64,000 nucleotides of DNA. It comes from Cydia pomonella (lineage: Eukaryota; Arthropoda; Insecta; Lepidoptera; Tortricidae). Positions 11,700 through 23,689 of this stretch are shown one piece after another; the first letter of the stretch is position 1, and the number at the start of each line of letters is the position of its first letter. The notes under the pieces were generated by a model, which was given only the letters and a program-made list of their open reading frames with translations, did no database searches and had not been told where the DNA came from. The position numbers and the translations under genes are program-made. The stretch spans positions 9,860,703 to 9,924,702 of the forward strand of contig NC_084713.1 in assembly GCF_033807575.1 (NCBI RefSeq), given 5' to 3'.

Positions 11700-13350
11700 A
11701 AAACGAAATTCTTTGTTTCTTTATCTGCCTCTCTATCGCTCGAATATGCAAGAGATAACGTTTTTCGTTTTTTCAATATTGGCGGTAGACCCTCTGATAT
11801 GGGATATTGGACAGTCGGACCAAGCTAACTCGGCACAGATTTAACAGAGTATGGAGTAGGTAATAAATTGACATAAAGTGGCCTGTATGGGTAATAGCTA
11901 CTTACTCATATGGCTTTGAGATCCTTATAAAGTACCTAATATAAAAACCAGAAGTTGAAGTAATTCCCGTAAGGCCTGTAAATAAACTACGTATAACTAT
12001 TTTCAGATTATGTATACATATTATTATGCGATTAATGTACGTTTTACGTAATTAATGAATACCCCTTCTTTACGATTAGAAATCTTACTTAACTACGAAT
12101 ACGTGTAACCATTAAAATCCGTATACCTAGATGTTTTAACAAAAGGTTAAGCACTTAACGCTTTCGTGCATTAAAATGTCTTTATCATTTGCGTAATCTC
12201 GTAATAGACACATTGGCATTTTACCGGAAGTACGCATTAGCGTTTGTTATGGCGATTGTTATGAAAATTATCTCAAACGTGACTCTTTCATACGTTGACC
12301 TTTATCGATGACTCGTTTCAACGCTTCATTCAAGTTAGACAAGTATATGATAAAGAGTGTTGATTTGCATACAACAAGTTAAAGCGCCATCTATTACAAT
12401 GTCGAGACACGCAACATCATATGGTAATTGACAGTGGGCAGTCGTTATTTTTTGTTTATCTTGAATTAAAAAGATATACATATGTACCGCCTTGGTCAAA
12501 GTCACGTAAGGTCAGCATGTAAATTATTACTTTATGATATAACACCGTTTGTTAGGTTTATTTGCAAATAAATCATGATTCGTGACCTGTACCGCCCGCG
12601 TGGAATGTTTAAGTTAGGTCTTTATGGACCATTTACTTCTAGTCAATGTTATTAAAAACCTCCTTGCATTGCTTTCCTTATTACTGAGGGTCGTAGCAAT
12701 TTCAGGAGAATCGCTATAACAGTTTCTTCGTCATATTCCATCACCATCTCTTTCTATCTGTTCGCGAATGCAGAGCATTATGGATTTGAGTATCATTGTC
12801 AAGATCTGAACGAATTTGATGATTCCAGGGCATCGGCTACTGTATTTCACAAGGGTCGGGCGTTGCTCGTCCCTGCTCATTCTTGACATTGTCTGTACAC
12901 TACTCTAAGTTATCATTGCGTTTTCTGGCAACCAGGCAAAAATACTCAAGCACTTTGCGTTGACATATTGTAAACAACTTGGTTGTGATCTTAAGTTCAG
13001 CTACGAAAAAAAAACGATAAATTAATACTAATATTTTCATCATTCCGAAAAGTCTGAATACTTACACCTATGAACGGGCGTGCCCACTCGGTTGTAATAT
13101 ATGCCCCTAACGTAACGCGTGTAGGGCACGCAACGTAAGCGATGTGCCACCTCTCGTATAATTCTTCATAGTTCACTATGTCAGCGAAGTGCGAATGATC
13201 TTTAACTTTTGTTACCTAAGTGACGAATATTATTAACTTAACAGGGGTCAAGCGTACGCATTGACTTCTAAACGGCTTACAAAAACTTACTCTACAAATA
13301 TATTATGATATTTATAACGGACATTAATTTATTTAAATAACACAATTTAG
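11700..13350. other. No confident gene; one short minus-strand open frame
   Basis: The start (about 11700-11800) shares 'CTCTATCGCTCGAATATGCAAGA' with 22508-22535, so it is repetitive. A 52-codon minus-strand frame at 12731-12889 (ATG at 12889) lies in a patch of higher GC and contains a hydrophobic stretch (CPGIIKFVQILTMILKSIML). It has no confirming homology that I recognise. Remaining sequence shows nothing. Confidence 0.35.
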
Positions 13351-13354
13351 CAGC

Positions 13355-13500
13355 ATACTGGCAGCTTCCTCGCTCAACGAATAAGCGTTGCGATTCAGCG
13401 AGGAAATGCTGCCAGTATCTTTGGCACTATGCCCCAGGGGCCCTCTTTAGATATAGATTTTTAGTTTTTAATTAGTTTAAGTTTCTATTGTACTTTTATT
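13355..13500 (+). pseudogene. C-terminal fragment of the same retroelement protein, copy 2
   Basis: The plus-strand frame from about 13359 reads GSFLAQRISVAIQRGNAASI then FGTMPQGPSLDIDF and a stop at about 13456, followed by an AT-rich trailer. It matches the minus-strand copy at 6057-6180 closely at the protein level. Only about 30 codons remain. Confidence 0.6.
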
Positions 13501-13859
13501 CACATTTTATTATCGTTATTGATATTTATAACTAATTAGCTCGCGATATCGTCAGCATGGAAATCATTTAAGGCGCTACCGGACAAACTTACCTACATTC
13601 CCTAATATGTAACTTGTTTTGGGGATTATGCTGTAATTATAATTATATGAGCCAAATTAAACTTTTTTTTTTGTCGCGGTAAAGCCACGTTCAGCAAAAC
13701 ACTAAATTATAATAGCTTGATTTTTATTTTTTTATATCTACCCCGATATTTTTAGATCACTTAATAATACATACTTTTAATTAGTGCGCATTTTCGTCTA
13801 CAATCAGGAAAAAGTGATATCGCTTAAAATATGTTCACAAGTTCCCAAAATAGTACATT

Positions 13860-14475
13860 TCGATGCTAGTGCGGAAAGTATGTCATTACTCCACGAGTAC
13901 CAAGACTCGGGACGAGTGAAGAATTACATTTCCGCACGTGTAGCGAACGACGTTTTTTAATACAGTTGCGAAAATATAAGAAAACTAACAAGTACTTTTT
14001 TTATGCATGTACTATAAGACAGAAACAATTGTAGATATAAAATATTATATTATGACCTAAGTATCGTTATTTACGATTATTTGTGTATCGTATATTTCAA
14101 TTGTATGAAAACATATCGAATGTTGCCTTTGGAAACTTAAAACATTCTTGCAGTAAGAAAAAACGCCTCTGCTTTGACAGGCGTTTCGGCAGCTATTCCG
14201 TTCCAATAACTTATTAAGAACGGTTTTTCAATACTCAATATTAAAAAATAAACGTGTTATATATATGAAATATGCTTAAATTTATTATTTTTATATTAAC
14301 AGTAGGTTTTAAGTTAATTACGATTTTTAAAGTAAACTAACATTAACACTCATCAATAAGTAGTCATGAATTGTAACAGGTGGAAAAGTAAAAAGCACTA
14401 GTTCGCGAAATCCAACTTTCCGCACGCTAAACAGCTACGTAAAGTAGCACTTTTTGAGAAACTGTATTAAAAATA
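13860..14475. repeat. Decayed inverted-repeat element
   Basis: AGTGCGGAAAGTATGTCATTACTCCACGAG and CACGTGTAGCGAACGACGTTTTTTAATACAG at the left are mirrored, with divergence, by GCGAAATCCAACTTTCCGCACGC and TGAGAAACTGTATTAAAAAT at the right. The same 'GTGCGRAAA...CGAGT' vocabulary occurs in the tandem repeat at 21672-22130, suggesting related foldback elements. No protein coding. Confidence 0.4.
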
Positions 14476-14548
14476 AGTTTATGGTGGGGATGATGGATGT
14501 CCAAAGTTCCTTGAAATAAATAATAATATGTAGCTATTTTGTTTACAT

Positions 14549-14872
14549 GCGACTGGGCTGCGACTGCAACTGGTCTGCGATCGCAGCTGGACTGTGACGG
14601 TGACTGGACTGCAACTGCAATGGGACTGGACTGCGACTGGATTACGACTCCAACTGCGATTGGATTGCGACTGGACTGTGACTGCATCTGGACTGCAACT
14701 GCGACTGGACTTCGACTGGACTGAACTTCTACTTCGACTAGTTCGCCTGCAACTGCGGCCCTGACTCCGACCCTGACACACCGAATTCGATACCGCCTAC
14801 AACCAACCCCGATTCCCACTATGCCTCCGACCCCGACTCCGTATTGGACCCCGACACCGACTCCGCTTTGGA
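14549..14872. repeat. Degenerate hexamer/dodecamer array (GACTGS, passing into CCGACY)
   Basis: About 180 bp consist almost entirely of variants of CTGCGACTGGA and CTGCAACTGCGA, grading into a C-rich run of CCGACCCTGAC / CCCCGACTCCGA units to about 14870. Frames stay open on both strands (14427-14879 minus, 14539-14724 plus), encoding low-complexity SRSPVAVQSQS-like or DWTATATGLRLD-like repeats. That is expected from a hexamer-periodic sequence and is not evidence of a gene. Confidence 0.8.
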
Positions 14873-15049
14873 ATAACATTCAAATTTCGAGATCATTTCA
14901 AGATGATTTTTCTCACGCTCGCAGCAAAATCGAATTTTGCTCATTGTTAATAAAGCATTAGAATACCTTCGAGCTTTTGTGGTGAAATAGTTATTTGTTT
15001 TACAAGTAGACAAAGTAGTTGTTTAAACCCGCGTGCTTTATATTGATAC

Positions 15050-15395
15050 CTGAGCAAGCGCAAGATTCCATAAAAGTAGAATATTGAGCGTTGCAAGGGT
15101 TTCATTCAATGCACGTGAGTTAAACAAATTTTGCCACCGAGTGAACCACAAAATAGCCAACCTTACACGGAGAAAATACTAACTGTATACAAATCAAATC
15201 TTTATCAAAATATTTATCATTCAATATCATCACTTAAAAGTCAATATGACCAGCCGACGTGAGGAAACAACTCAAAATTTGCATCAAATTACTTTACCAC
15301 CCTTGTGAATAAAGTGCACCTTGCTCGGTTTTTTAAGACTTAAGGATATCCTTAACAAACTGGTGTGGTGAAAGTACTTTTTCATAAAAATGCTA
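15050..15395. repeat. Dispersed repeat, copy 1 (paired with 47228-47600)
   Basis: Shares ordered blocks with 47228-47600: AAGATTCCA, GAGCGTTGCAAGGGTTTCA, GTTAAACAAATTTTGCC, GAAACAACTCAAAATTTGCATCA, ATTACTTT, and a final CTGGTGTGGTGAAA. The terminal CTGGTGTGGTGAAA has an inverse at the other end in copy 2, so the family is probably a non-autonomous DNA element. Confidence 0.6.
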
Positions 15396-15861
15396 CAGAA
15401 AAAATGCTTGTGATGTGACATATTTATGCTCATAAACAAATAACGATATTATTGAATTGAATTCTGTCTCGTACGTAATTCTAGAATAATTACTTATCCA
15501 ATATACTAAATAATTTAGCTATCATTAAAAATTATTTCCATTCCACCTTACACGCGGACCGGAAAATTACTGGAGTATCAGCATTTTTGGTGCACTTAAA
15601 TAACAAAAATCGAAACATAATAACTTTCATATTACATACATTACATACGTTATTAGGAATAAGATTACACAAACTTACCTTGTTTTCATAAACTTGTTAA
15701 ACAAAGGATTTTTATTTCTTCAAAGAACATTTACAATTTTTTAAAGTCGTTTCAAACCCATATACTTGACCACCGCAAGATTATCATCAGTTCACATCTA
15801 GCGTCACCATAAACAGGGCAGCGGTATCATATTATTATTTATTTCTTCGCGACATTATTAC

Positions 15862-15981
15862 CTCATCCGCGGCTTCACCTTGAACTTCCGCTAAGGAAAG
15901 AGTGAAAGCGAGAGTGAACCACGCGATGAAACCGAACGGCCTACTGCCGAGTTCGGAGATTAAATTACGATACCTACTCAT
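15862..15981 (-). CDS. First coding exon of a host gene encoding a signal-peptide/anchor N-terminus
   Basis: On the minus strand an ATG at 15981 opens 40 codons ending GAG at 15862, followed directly by GTAATA, a splice donor in phase 0. The peptide starts MSRYRNLISELGS; residues about 16-31 (FGFIAWFTLAFTLSLA) are hydrophobic and are followed by EVQGEAADE. This looks like a signal peptide with a basic N-terminal extension, or a type II anchor. Base composition is markedly more GC-rich than the surroundings. Upstream lie a TATA-like CTATTTATAG (about 16231-16240) and strong donor-like GTAAGT sites near 16049, so a 5'UTR intron is possible. I do not recognise the product, and no further exon was identified with confidence. 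Confidence 0.55.
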
Positions 15982-16214
15982 ACATTTATTTGATGCCACA
16001 TTGTTAGTACCTTAAGTTACCTAAACAGGCATACGGCTGGTTACTTACCGTTAGTGCTTACCGTAGCTTATGAACGCTTGCATATCGCGCGTCGCAGACC
16101 CTTTTTTAACACCTGTTCACTTATTTTTTGAGGAACAACACCACTTCACACTATAGTTCCTCAATAGCATATTCAGCCGGAACGTTCGCACTTCGCGATA
16201 AAATTCCTGCAAAA

Positions 16215-16245
16215 CTCAACTCGCGCGGCGACTATAAATAGTAAA
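16215..16245 (-). promoter_or_regulatory. Candidate TATA-containing core promoter for the 15981 exon
   Basis: Read on the minus strand, TACTATTTATAGTCGCCGCGCGAG lies about 250 bp upstream of the ATG at 15981, in a locally CpG-richer stretch. Position and composition fit a core promoter with a short spliced or unspliced leader. No transcript evidence is available. Confidence 0.3.
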
Positions 16246-16689
16246 GGATTAAGATTTATAAGGCAATAGAAAACGAAATAAAGTCTTAACTCCAAGTTTC
16301 GAGTTTTATTTAGGCCATGACAGTAGGCCAACGCCGCGCTGGCACTACGTATATGCGAAAGAGAAATCAAAATCAGTTTAAGATAAGATTTTTAAATTTG
16401 AATAGGCCTCGTAATCACGGAATGTTTGAACCACATTGTGAACAGGTCAACCACACGAAATCGTTTTATGTTTCACAAACAATCGGGTCCGATCAGGTTA
16501 CTAACCTTGTAACTTTGATTTTGGAATGTATTTCCAATTCGCATTTATGTTCAATTCTTGGTGAATATTATTTTTGAACTACTAAAAAGGGTCGTGATTC
16601 TGTATTACTTATTTAAATGTGTTTCAGATATTTTTTACAATACCCATAATAGCTTACTTTGTTTTCGCTAAAACAATTAAGTAACAAAA

Positions 16690-17176
16690 ATAAAAAAAGC
16701 GGCCAAGTGCGAGTCGGACTCGCGCATGAAGGGTTCCGTACCATTTATGACGTATTAAAAAAAACTACTTACTAGATCTCGTTCAACATTTTACCACTTT
16801 GGATTGGACACACATTTTTTCACTTTGGAAGTGTCTCTCGCGCAAACTATTCAGTTTAGAAAAAAATTTTATTAGAAACCTAAATATCATTTTTGGAGAC
16901 CTATCCATAGATACCCCACACGTATGGGTTGATGTAAAAAAAATTTTGAGTTTCAGTTCGAGGTATGGGGAGCCCCCAAAATTTATTGTTTTTTTTTTCT
17001 ATTTTTGTGTGAAAATCTTAATGCGGTTCATAGAATACATCCACTTACTAAGTTTGAACAGTATAGCTCTTATAGTTTCGGAAAAAAGTGGCTGTGACAT
17101 AATCGGACAGACAGACGGACATGACGAATCTATAAGGGTTCCGTTTTTTGCCATTTGGCTACGGAACCCTAAAAAC
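16690..17176 (+). repeat. Dispersed repeat 'GCGAGTCGGACTCGCGC ... ACGGAACCCTAAAA'
   Basis: Starts GCGGCCAAGTGCGAGTCGGACTCGC then GGGTTCCGTACCAT. It ends ACAGACAGACGGACATGACGAATC ... GGGTTCCGTTTTTTGCC ... CTACGGAACCCTAAAAA. The GGGTTCCGTA / TACGGAACCCT ends are inverted, suggesting a non-autonomous DNA element. Related pieces occur at 3668, about 26855, 38540-38775 and about 41738. The 136-codon open frame inside is not a host gene. Confidence 0.75.
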
Positions 17177-17199
17177 GGCTTGAGTAATAATAACATTAA

Positions 17200-20100
17200 T
17201 CTCATCTAAAGGTTTAAAATTAACTGTTGATATACATATTAACCCATGTCGATGTCGGTAACCTGTAAATATTGACAGTTTTGTTCTTCGAATAGCAATA
17301 TATTTCTGATGTAGCGGGTTTTTTAAAAGTTTTCTGCTAAATGGGGTTAATTGGATATAATATTACTCATTTTTGATTAACTGTAAAATGAGTTGTGGGA
17401 TAACCTAATTTTTTTAACCTACCTAATATTTCTTGCTGCTTATGATTATGATGGTGATGAATTCGTGATGAAATTCATGGAACTTAACAAATCTTTATGT
17501 AAATAAATCTTGGAAAATGACCTCTGACCTACCCTTTACCTCAAATTAGATAACGTTCGGGTTTCGTACGAAACAAGCGAAAAACTTTAATCAGTGTCAA
17601 AAGAAATTGATAGTTAATTGTAGTTCGTTACATAAAGCGTTTATCGTGACATTTAGATATTGGGCAACCCGTATAAATCGATGGGTTATTAATTAAGTTG
17701 CTTTTTTAATTAGACATAAATATATTTCCTGCTTTCGATACCTCACTTGGATTACATTTAAGGTAGTCCTACTTTGTATCATTATGTCATTGTACCCAAC
17801 TAAAGATGTTACAGATGTTAAAGATGTTATGTGTGAACGTCTTATATGTCTTTATTTTGGGACTCCCTTAAGTTTACCTATTCATTTTATTTAGTAAACT
17901 TTAAAACTATTCAAAACGTATCTTTCGCGTTTTAAACACCTTTTAAAACATATTTAAAATCGCAATGGGGGCGGATCGGGGTTTTTCGCGATAAATCTGG
18001 TTTCAATTATGTTTTAAAATATCTTTAGTTTATTTTACATTAGGTTGTTATTTCATTTTTCTTTAAAAATACTAAGTTTTATAATAAAGTGCGTATTCGT
18101 AAGCTATCGGTCAAACAAATAGCAATTGGCATTCTAAAATGCTATTTTTCCATTTTATGAAAACTATTATTTAGTGCCACTTTGGTGTGGTGTTCATCTT
18201 GTTTAAGAAATATTTGTCTTAATCAGCAAATTCAGGCCGGAATCCCGGAAACATCAGATTGTCAGACTTTGGCCACAAAAAACTTAGCTAAAAGCAACCT
18301 GAGCCAAGGAACCATTAATAATCCTAAATCCGTGTAGCAACAAAGAGAGTGTCACTCAGCCCAGTGTATATTATACCTACGTAATGTACCTATCCTTGAA
18401 ATGAGTCATGTCACAAACGATTTCCGTAAAATGCTCTACAATCTCATGCTCAGCCGATCGTGATGTTGTTAATCTACGAGTAATGTAACAGTGGAATAGA
18501 ATCTAGCTAATAATTTCATCCATTAATGCATGAGTCTAGGCGATCATGAACATTGTATTTTTATTAAGGCAAATACTTTAGTTGGTTTATAAACACTTGA
18601 AGTTTATTTGTTTAGCCGTTTGTCTTCCTTCGTGAAATTAAGAAAAGCAAATCGTATTTCATTGCTTTGAAACTACCTAATAGGTAGTTTTATAGGTAGT
18701 TATATTATATCTACCTTTGTTATTTTCTAAGTACGATACGAATGTCACGTACTAGAGTACATTATAATTTGCAGTAAGCGAAATTTCACATTATTCGTTT
18801 TGAACTGCTGGCCAAATTATAATGGGGCTACTTCATTTAATCAAATATAAAAGTTGAGTTATTCAAAAATTTCTTCTTCTGTTTAGGCAAATTCTTAGTC
18901 AAGTAGTAAAATAGAATTAGTAGAATTATTCTTAGTCAACCCGAACATTGTCCGTCCACAATCCATCGAGTTTATGATGTAAAATAAAATTAGATTTTCA
19001 TTTCTCACACTCGTAAAATTGACGTTTAGTCGCGTGTAAGCGACATAAAATTGCTTATTATGCTCTAGAGCATAAAGTAAAATCATATACTACGACCCTT
19101 ATAAACTTAGCAATAAAGTTTAAAATCTGCCATACAAACTGTCAGCCCTGCCGGCGCGCCCCGCGCCCCCGACCGGCCCGAGTACGAATTCCTTTAGTTA
19201 TTCTCGAAAAAATACGGTAAAACAACCTAAAATATTGAAAATTTTGTAAGTTTTCATCGCAATCGAAGTAGCAGAGTGTATAACTCAAACATAAATGTCC
19301 ATTTATATCCTCGACTCTGCTATATTATAGACTATATACATTGCCTCGGATAAAAATGAATCGCTTTATGCCCTTGTTGTACAATCTACTATTTCAATTT
19401 CAACGTTAGGTAGACTCTGCTCTGGGTATCAGTTTGCAAAGCATTGCACTGCAAAAGCGAAAGCGACATAAGTCATTTATATTCTTACAGAATTAATTTA
19501 TTATTAAATCTGTTACATGTTGCGGAAGGCGTGTTGCGCTTATGATTTACATATATGTTTGCATCCGTGTACTTCATATTTCTCTCGTCGCGTATTTTAT
19601 TGTCAATGACTGTTATTTAACACCTATCGAGCGTATTGCCTCTGACAATGTTAGGTTGAACTCCGGATATTAAGAGTTGCTAAGGATGTCTGGGTCATGT
19701 TATATATTACGAGTTCACAGAATAATAGGTTCTGTGGTGTGAAATAGGTGTCAGCGCTCTCACGGAAGAACGCACTGTGCACGTTTTTGTACTTGCGGAG
19801 CCATTCGCAGTCGGAGGAAATAGCTTGACAGTCGGCATGATGTGTCGTAGTGTCATGGCATCATTGTAAAAGCCCTTTTAAAGCATTTATTTACTACATT
19901 ATTGATCGACTCATATTACTCAGGTGAAACTTGAACTCGTGACTCTGGAACTCCAGCCCATCGCTCTGCAAGCCGAGCAACTCAGAATTCACTCGATGAT
20001 AGCGAATATTTTCACGCGCCATCTACCGCAAGAGCATTACATTTTGGAAATTCACCAGTGACGATACGCCACAGTATTAAATGATTATTTTTGTATTGAG

Positions 20101-20820
20101 CAGAAACATCTGCAAACGATATCCCAAAGCTTAGAAATAAATAAAAAGAACTCATTATTACTAGTAAATACATAGAATGTTCGGCAGTGGGTAGGGTTAC
20201 TTTCTAAATGTTTCCTTACCAATAACATTGTCAAAAACTGCATTTCCGTTTTAACATATCAAAACCTACACAAAGCTGTGTTATATTAATCAACATAATA
20301 CCTCATCAATCAGTCAAAGATAAAAGCGGCTTTTAAGACATGCTTCTATTTTCAATCCGACGCTAAACTCATATGTGATCTCATAATCTATACAAGTGAG
20401 TGCACTCTCTGTGTATCTATTCCAATTGCTTACTGAGCGGAGATGAATCGAATACTCGGACAGGTCTGGGTAATGTTGACCTATAGATCTTAATCGATGT
20501 TAACTGGTTTACCTATCTAATCGTTTGACTCCTGTGCTCGGTTAACGATTGTAATACCCCTCCTCTCATAACTACGAACGAACGGTTGCCTCACTGGAGC
20601 CAATGATTTGACAAATGAGATCGTTTGCTTATGGTTTTGAGGTTATGTAATGAGGAAGTACGTAAGATGCGTTCAGTGGTGCTTGAGGGTTGCGCACGCA
20701 CTCGTAGCTGTGTACAATAGTCAACAGGGCCTGTTTCTGTAATCGTAAGTTTCCTTTGATATACATTTTAATATATGAAATTCTTCTTCTTACCCGACTG
20801 ATCGCTACAGGTCATTGGAG
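17200..20820. other. Intergenic or intronic DNA without recognisable genes
   Basis: AT-rich, with no exon-like frames. A short very GC-rich patch (CGGCGCGCCCCGCGCCCCCGACC, about 19150-19175) stands out but has no gene beside it. Nothing else could be supported. Confidence 0.5.
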
Positions 20821-20829
20821 AACTAATAA

Positions 20830-21062
20830 CGAGTTTTTACGAAAGTGGTAGTCCTCACCTTTCAGCCCAGTGGGAAAAAAATATTATAAAGGCCTTATTG
20901 GGACCAGTCCGGTTACCTCACGATATTATTCTTCACCAAAAGGCGACTGGTATATATCAAATGATATATCGAACATAGATTCCGAGTGGTACGAGCCGGG
21001 GTTTGAATACGCGACTTCCGAATTGAAAGTCGCACGCTTTTACAGCTAGGCTACCAAGTACC
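20830..21062 (-). mobile_element. tRNA-derived SINE (second family), minus strand
   Basis: Read on the minus strand it starts with a tRNA-like head: TGGTAGCCTAGCTG as A box, then GCGACTTTCAATTCGGAAGTCGC and TATTCAAACCCCGGCTCGTACC with a B-box-like core. The body includes ATATCATTTGATATATACCAGTCGCCTTTTGGTGAAGAATAATATCGTGAGGTAACCGGACT and ends in TTTCGTAAAAACT. I recognise this as a common lepidopteran SINE layout. The plus-strand piece at 39076-39180 looks like the 3' end of the same or a partner element. Confidence 0.75.
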
Positions 21063-21671
21063 AACACATCAAATTGTAATTTATGAAAGAATTATAACAT
21101 TTAATAGTTATTACTGGGATAATTAAGTCATATCTAATGTTAACCTGCCCTTCAAATGCATTTACAAAATTTATATCATTTTCCTTATAACAAATTTATC
21201 ATACAAACGTTTGAAAACAACCAAATAATTACATTATTACCCGTAAAGTTAATAGCTATAATGTTCCTACGGCTATTATGTTATAAAGATTTAAAATAAC
21301 AAACTTATCTTTATAGCTTGCACGCTAGTTTGCATGCACATTAATGGTTTTAGTATTTACGAGTATATTTACATAATAAAATAGGAAATTTTAAAGCTTA
21401 TTATTAGGTACTTCCTGAGACTTTAGTTTACAACACTTTTATTCTTCATTATTATTATTTTTCCTATCTTAAAGTAGAATCCTTAAGAAATACTACCAAA
21501 ATATTAATTAGTATTATCAGTATAAACCGTTTGCCTATAATACAACTGAGAAAATGCCAAGACGAGGAGGGCTCCGACGACTATTTAACCCTTATAGCCT
21601 GGCAAAAGAAGGGTATGTGCCTACCCGATTTACAAAACCATACAATTCAAATATGCTGTATTGAACAATAA

Positions 21672-22130
21672 TAGTATATTACGATACCAAGTGCGAAAAA
21701 TAGGAAATTCGAAACGAGTGGCGATAAATTAAAACACGACCGAAGCGAGTGTTTTAAATCGACACGAGTTGCGAATTACCTATTCGCACATGTATCGTAC
21801 CTACAACGTTTTACAGTACATATGGCCCTTTAAATGTTCGACACAGTAACGTAATATGCTAATTTTCGCACTAGTGCGGTAAAGTAGCACCATATGTACT
21901 GTAGTAGTACATTACAAGTGCGAAAAATAGGAAATTAGAAACGAGTGACGATAAATTAAAACACGACCAAAGGGAGTGTTTTAAATCGACACGAGTTGTG
22001 AATTACCTATTCGCACATGTATCGTACAACGTTTTATAGTACGAGTACATATGGCCCTTTAAATGTTCGAGTAACGTAATATGCTAATTTTCGCACTAGT
22101 GCGGTAAAGTAGCACCATATGTACTGTAAA
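21672..22130. repeat. Tandem pair of ~227-bp foldback repeats
   Basis: The block AAGTGCGAAAAATAGGAAATT...ACGAGTG...CGATAAATTAAAACACGACC...GTGTTTTAAATCGACACGAGTT...CGCACATGTATCGTAC...CGCACTAGTGCGGTAAAGTAGCACCATATGTACTGTA occurs twice, 227 bp apart, with high identity. Each unit has internal palindromes, such as ACAGTACATATGG / CCATATGTACTGT about 80 bp apart and CACTAGTG. No coding. Confidence 0.85.
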
Positions 22131-22139
22131 GGTTATTTG

Positions 22140-22690
22140 AACACCAATGTGGTATAATACCAATGTGGGGTTACTTTGCATTGTAGGTTAACTTTGACAC
22201 TTGGTTCAAAATTCTTTTCATTGTCTTGTTTCTGGCCGTTCTGTCACACTTGTGTTTTTGTCTTTAATCAAGTAAAGAAAAAAAGTCTAGTACTATTGCA
22301 TCTCTATCTCGCTGTAAATTAAAATTAGGGGACAAAAAACTTGACAACGAAAATAACTTTGACCGTTAGCTCTTACGAAATCATTAAGACTTTTTTTTGC
22401 GGGTCTTAATAGTTCCCCAAATCTTATACCAAACCAAACTAAAAAAACAGACCGTTCTAATCAGGTTTTAAGTAGGTACCAACATCAAAAAAAGTAATCG
22501 CTATCAGTCTATCTATCGCTCGAATATCCAAGATTGATATAGATAAAACAATTTCGATTTTCTCGGTAGGCTGTCAATTTTCATCACCCATAAGTAGGTC
22601 AAAAACCACGCCTTCATTAAATTCCTACGAAACGTCACAAAAGTGCAGAGATCGTCGATCTGATACATATTATTTCATAGTCACGTTCTA
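22140..22690. other. Non-coding sequence with short repeat matches
   Basis: The motif CTATCTATCGCTCGAATATCCAAGA near 22510 matches about 11730, indicating a dispersed repeat. Otherwise there are no exon-like frames or clear elements. Confidence 0.4.
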
Positions 22691-22694
22691 CTGC

Positions 22695-22860
22695 GTGCGA
22701 GGTAATCGGACGGTATGCCGCGAATTCACCGCGGTGCACAGATTGCAAAACAGTGCGGCCGAAGTGAAAATGATGCTACGTACAAGTGCAGCCGATGACA
22801 CAATAACTGCGTTTAGGTACAGTCTAGTCGGTGAACTACTAGGCGATTTAAATATCTATT
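22695..22860 (+). other. Weak candidate for a 5' exon
   Basis: A stretch of about 50% GC in an AT-rich setting, open in one frame. It contains GAAGTGAAAATGATG, a reasonable start context, about 70 bp into the segment, followed by LRTSAADDTITAFR and then GTACAG as a possible donor. Nothing is recognisable in the peptide. It could equally be unrelated repeat DNA. Confidence 0.2.
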
Positions 22861-23689
22861 ATAATTTAAAAAAAAAATATATTTTTTCATTGAAAAGAAA
22901 TGGAGGAAAGTTAAACTTTATATTTTCAAAATTTTTGCACTAAGTACGGTACGAACTCTTATACGAAGTTATCCAATGTTTAATAGGCAATCGGTAACTG
23001 ATATTAGAAGTTGACGCGATGACGCGTGACTTGTATTGTCATGTTATTAAAGGTTACATTTGACAAATCTGCGCGTCATCGTGGATGACACCAACTATAT
23101 TTAATAGGGATTATTATTTGCTTTCTACTGCCGTGTAAACAAGATTTTAGTTTCATGGACCTATATTGTGTGTCTAAACTTAACATATAAAAATTAAGAA
23201 GAGCTTTTGTTCTGTTTCTGCCGGGTCTACTGTGGCCGATAGAACCTTGAAAGGCCCTCTCTAATTCCAAAGATGACTGGTTGATAACCAATTCGAGCAT
23301 CAGTAGGTATTGTTCGACCATAAATAACTGCAATCATGATCATTTACGGTCATTGTTATTAATAATCTATCAATATATCGATAAACTTAACAATAACGAG
23401 GGGTTATTGAATAAATATACGGACTAAAAAGCTTTACTGACAGCTTTAAAGTTAAGTAATTTTCTAAGGCCTTTAACTTACTTGACTATAAATTGTTTAG
23501 AAATATTGATTGTTAGGTACATTTGTATTGAAAAACTGGGTATTTCTTTAACAATAACGATTTTTTTTTAAACTACGAGTGTCTTAATTTTACCAAATTA
23601 TCTCTAGTTCAGCTCATTTAACTCTCAGCGCGTTCTCTCGCCTCGCAAGCAAGTATTTAATTTACGTTGCATTTCTCATTGATGCTACG

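Noticed and set aside
14160..14190. Rho-independent terminator-like hairpin (ACGCCT...AGGCGT)
   Set aside because: Short hairpin in AT-rich eukaryotic DNA with no adjacent gene; terminator logic does not apply.
14427..14879. 150-codon and 100-codon minus-strand frames, plus a 61-codon plus-strand frame, over one region
   Set aside because: They arise from a hexamer-periodic low-complexity array that stays open in several frames; no domain or exon borders.
16799..17209. 136-codon plus-strand frame
   Set aside because: Lies within the GCGAGTCGGACTCGC...ACGGAACCCTAAAA repeat; no host gene evidence.
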